The notes under the pieces: model-generated
The model's database searches: none
The model's input: the letters and a program-made list of their open reading frames with translations, nothing else
What the model was told of the DNA's origin: nothing
Shown here: positions 5,319 through 6,118 of the stretch, piece after piece
Layout: the number at the start of each line of letters is the position of its first letter
How positions within the stretch are numbered: position 1 is the first letter of the stretch
Assembly: GCA_934132925.1 (NCBI GenBank)
Contig: CAKPAL010000044.1
Coordinates: 1-6,118 of the forward strand
From: an uncultured Bacilli bacterium
Lineage (GTDB): Bacteria; Bacillota_I; Bacilli_A; RF39; UBA660
Length of the DNA: 6,118 nt
Reading direction: 5' to 3'
Position numbers and translations under genes: made by a program

Positions 5319-6118
5319 TTAAATATCTTCTAACCTACTAATCAAACCTTTTAAAATATTATTATCTTCTATTTTATTTATACTACTACATTTTTTACCT
5401 ATATCTTTTAAACTACTACCAATATTATATAACTCACTATTATCTAATATAATAAATCTATCATGAAATATATCAGTATTTATTATCTCTATATTTGAGT
5501 ATTCCTGTCTATATTTCTTTATCGCAATCTCATCTATATTTTTAGTATACACTTTAATATTAACCATAATATTCTTAGTAATATCAAAGAGCACTTTACC
5601 AGCATAATTATCTATTATAATTATTTCTTTCTTAGCCATACCTAATATACTTATAAGTAAAGAATAAGAATCATATATTTGTCCATCATAAAAGATATGA
5701 TTAACTTTTTCTCTAGAGCTAAATTCATCAAAAGATTGCTGAAGTAATTTAATATTAGTATCATGTTCTAATACTAAACCATTTATATATTTTTGTTCTA
5801 TTAATGAATTACTTATAATCTTTTTCATTGCTACAAAAGCATCCATAATTTTTATACTTACTTCTTCTGCAACATCAGTTTTTAATACAGCACTAAGCAT
5901 AGCAACACCTTGTTCAGTAAATACATAAGGTAACGTCCTACTCATGTGACTTGTATTTGCGGTTTCAAATTGAAACCGCAAGTACTTTATTTCATCATCA
6001 TTTAATTGAAACATAAATCTTTCAGGGAACCTATTTATATGCCTTTTAACCGCTAAATTAAGTGATTTAGTTCCATTCTTACAACCATATAATCTTGCTA
6101 AATCAGAATCAAGCATCA
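5319..6118 (-). CDS. ORF6N-domain protein with C-terminal PLD-like domain, 5' end outside the window
   Basis: The ORF6N domain is a phage-derived DNA-binding domain that is now common as a single chromosomal gene in gut bacteria. The visible part begins at MLDSDLARLYG, normally preceded by about 15-25 residues, so the ATG at 6116 is internal and the true start lies beyond the window. Residues are numbered from that Met. ORF6N spans about 1-100, with LNLAVKRHINRFPERFMFQL (19-38) and LPYVFTEQGVAMLSAVL (62-78). A helical linker (about 100-135) leads to a PLD-like domain from HIFYDGQIYDSY (140-151) to the end. It includes EIIIIDNY (164-171), FHDRFIILD (217-225), where His218, Arg220 and Asp225 give an HxRx4D version of the HxK motif, and NIGSSLKDIGKK (231-242). 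Only one such motif is seen. A DNA-binding nuclease or repressor-like role is plausible, not shown. Confidence 0.88.
   Translation of the reverse strand, partial: MLDSDLARLYGCKNGTKSLNLAVKRHINRFPERFMFQLNDDEIKYLRFQFETANTSHMSRTLPYVFTEQGVAMLSAVLKTDVAEEVSIKIMDAFVAMKKIISNSLIEQKYINGLVLEHDTNIKLLQQSFDEFSSREKVNHIFYDGQIYDSYSLLISILGMAKKEIIIIDNYAGKVLFDITKNIMVNIKVYTKNIDEIAIKKYRQEYSNIEIINTDIFHDRFIILDNSELYNIGSSLKDIGKKCSSINKIEDNNILKGLISRLEDI
5957..5981. repeat. Perfect 12-bp inverted repeat with a 1-base centre, inside the ORF6N coding sequence
   Basis: TTGCGGTTTCAA (5957-5968) and TTGAAACCGCAA (5970-5981) are exact reverse complements around a single base at 5969. The repeat encodes the LRFQFETA(N) segment (codons 46-54) of the ORF6N domain and includes CGG/CCG steps that stand out in AT-rich surroundings. 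Such symmetry is typical of a dimeric protein's binding site. As it has almost no loop, an RNA hairpin would have to open its central pairs. Function is unknown. Confidence 0.85.

Noticed and set aside
5301..5321. AT-only inverted repeat TTTAATT/AATTAAA as a terminator for the ORF6N gene
   Set aside because: The stem has no GC pair, its loop is the T tract, and no T run follows it. The same bases make a better promoter for the next gene.

Overview
The window is strongly AT-rich and gene-dense. Seven of its eight genes lie on the minus strand. The gene content points to a low-GC Bacillota: an IreB/RuvX/DUF1292/MltG cluster, strong Shine-Dalgarno sites and SigA-like promoters with extended -10 elements. 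The ORF6N and DUF2974 (Mbeg1-like) genes fit a gut-associated lineage, but no marker here fixes the family. Every tryptophan codon I checked is TGG and no gene contains an in-frame TGA, so the standard bacterial code is likely.

Layout, in minus-strand transcription order. At the right edge (5319-6118) is an ORF6N-domain protein with a C-terminal PLD-like domain; its first codons lie outside the window. Next is a DUF2974 alpha/beta-hydrolase (4215-5264) with its own promoter and terminator. Then comes uvrB (2161-4110), also with its own promoter and a strong terminator directly after its stop codon. A small plus-strand ORF for a two-helix membrane peptide (1918-2121) converges on uvrB and runs into the same hairpin. 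It diverges from the last unit, the operon ireB-ruvX-DUF1292-mltG (1793 to beyond position 1). That operon starts at a clear promoter (1815-1843), and its first three genes overlap each other. mltG is cut by the left edge.

The operon matches the Bacillus yrzL-yrrK-yrzB-yrrL order, but alaS is absent upstream. It joins a kinase-responsive cell-wall stress regulator (IreB), an RNase H-fold Holliday-junction/rRNA-processing nuclease (RuvX), an uncharacterised acidic protein, and the glycan-terminating lytic transglycosylase MltG. uvrB is the damage-verification helicase of nucleotide excision repair; uvrA is not beside it.

The less ordinary points are a perfect 12-bp inverted repeat inside the ORF6N coding sequence, the small membrane ORF with a good ribosome-binding site, and two promoters whose -35 elements share the same 10-mer, one of them inside the preceding terminator. 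I see no RNA gene, CRISPR array, insertion sequence or attachment site. No gene-free stretch exceeds about 125 bases, and I found no clear evidence of an entirely new multi-gene system.
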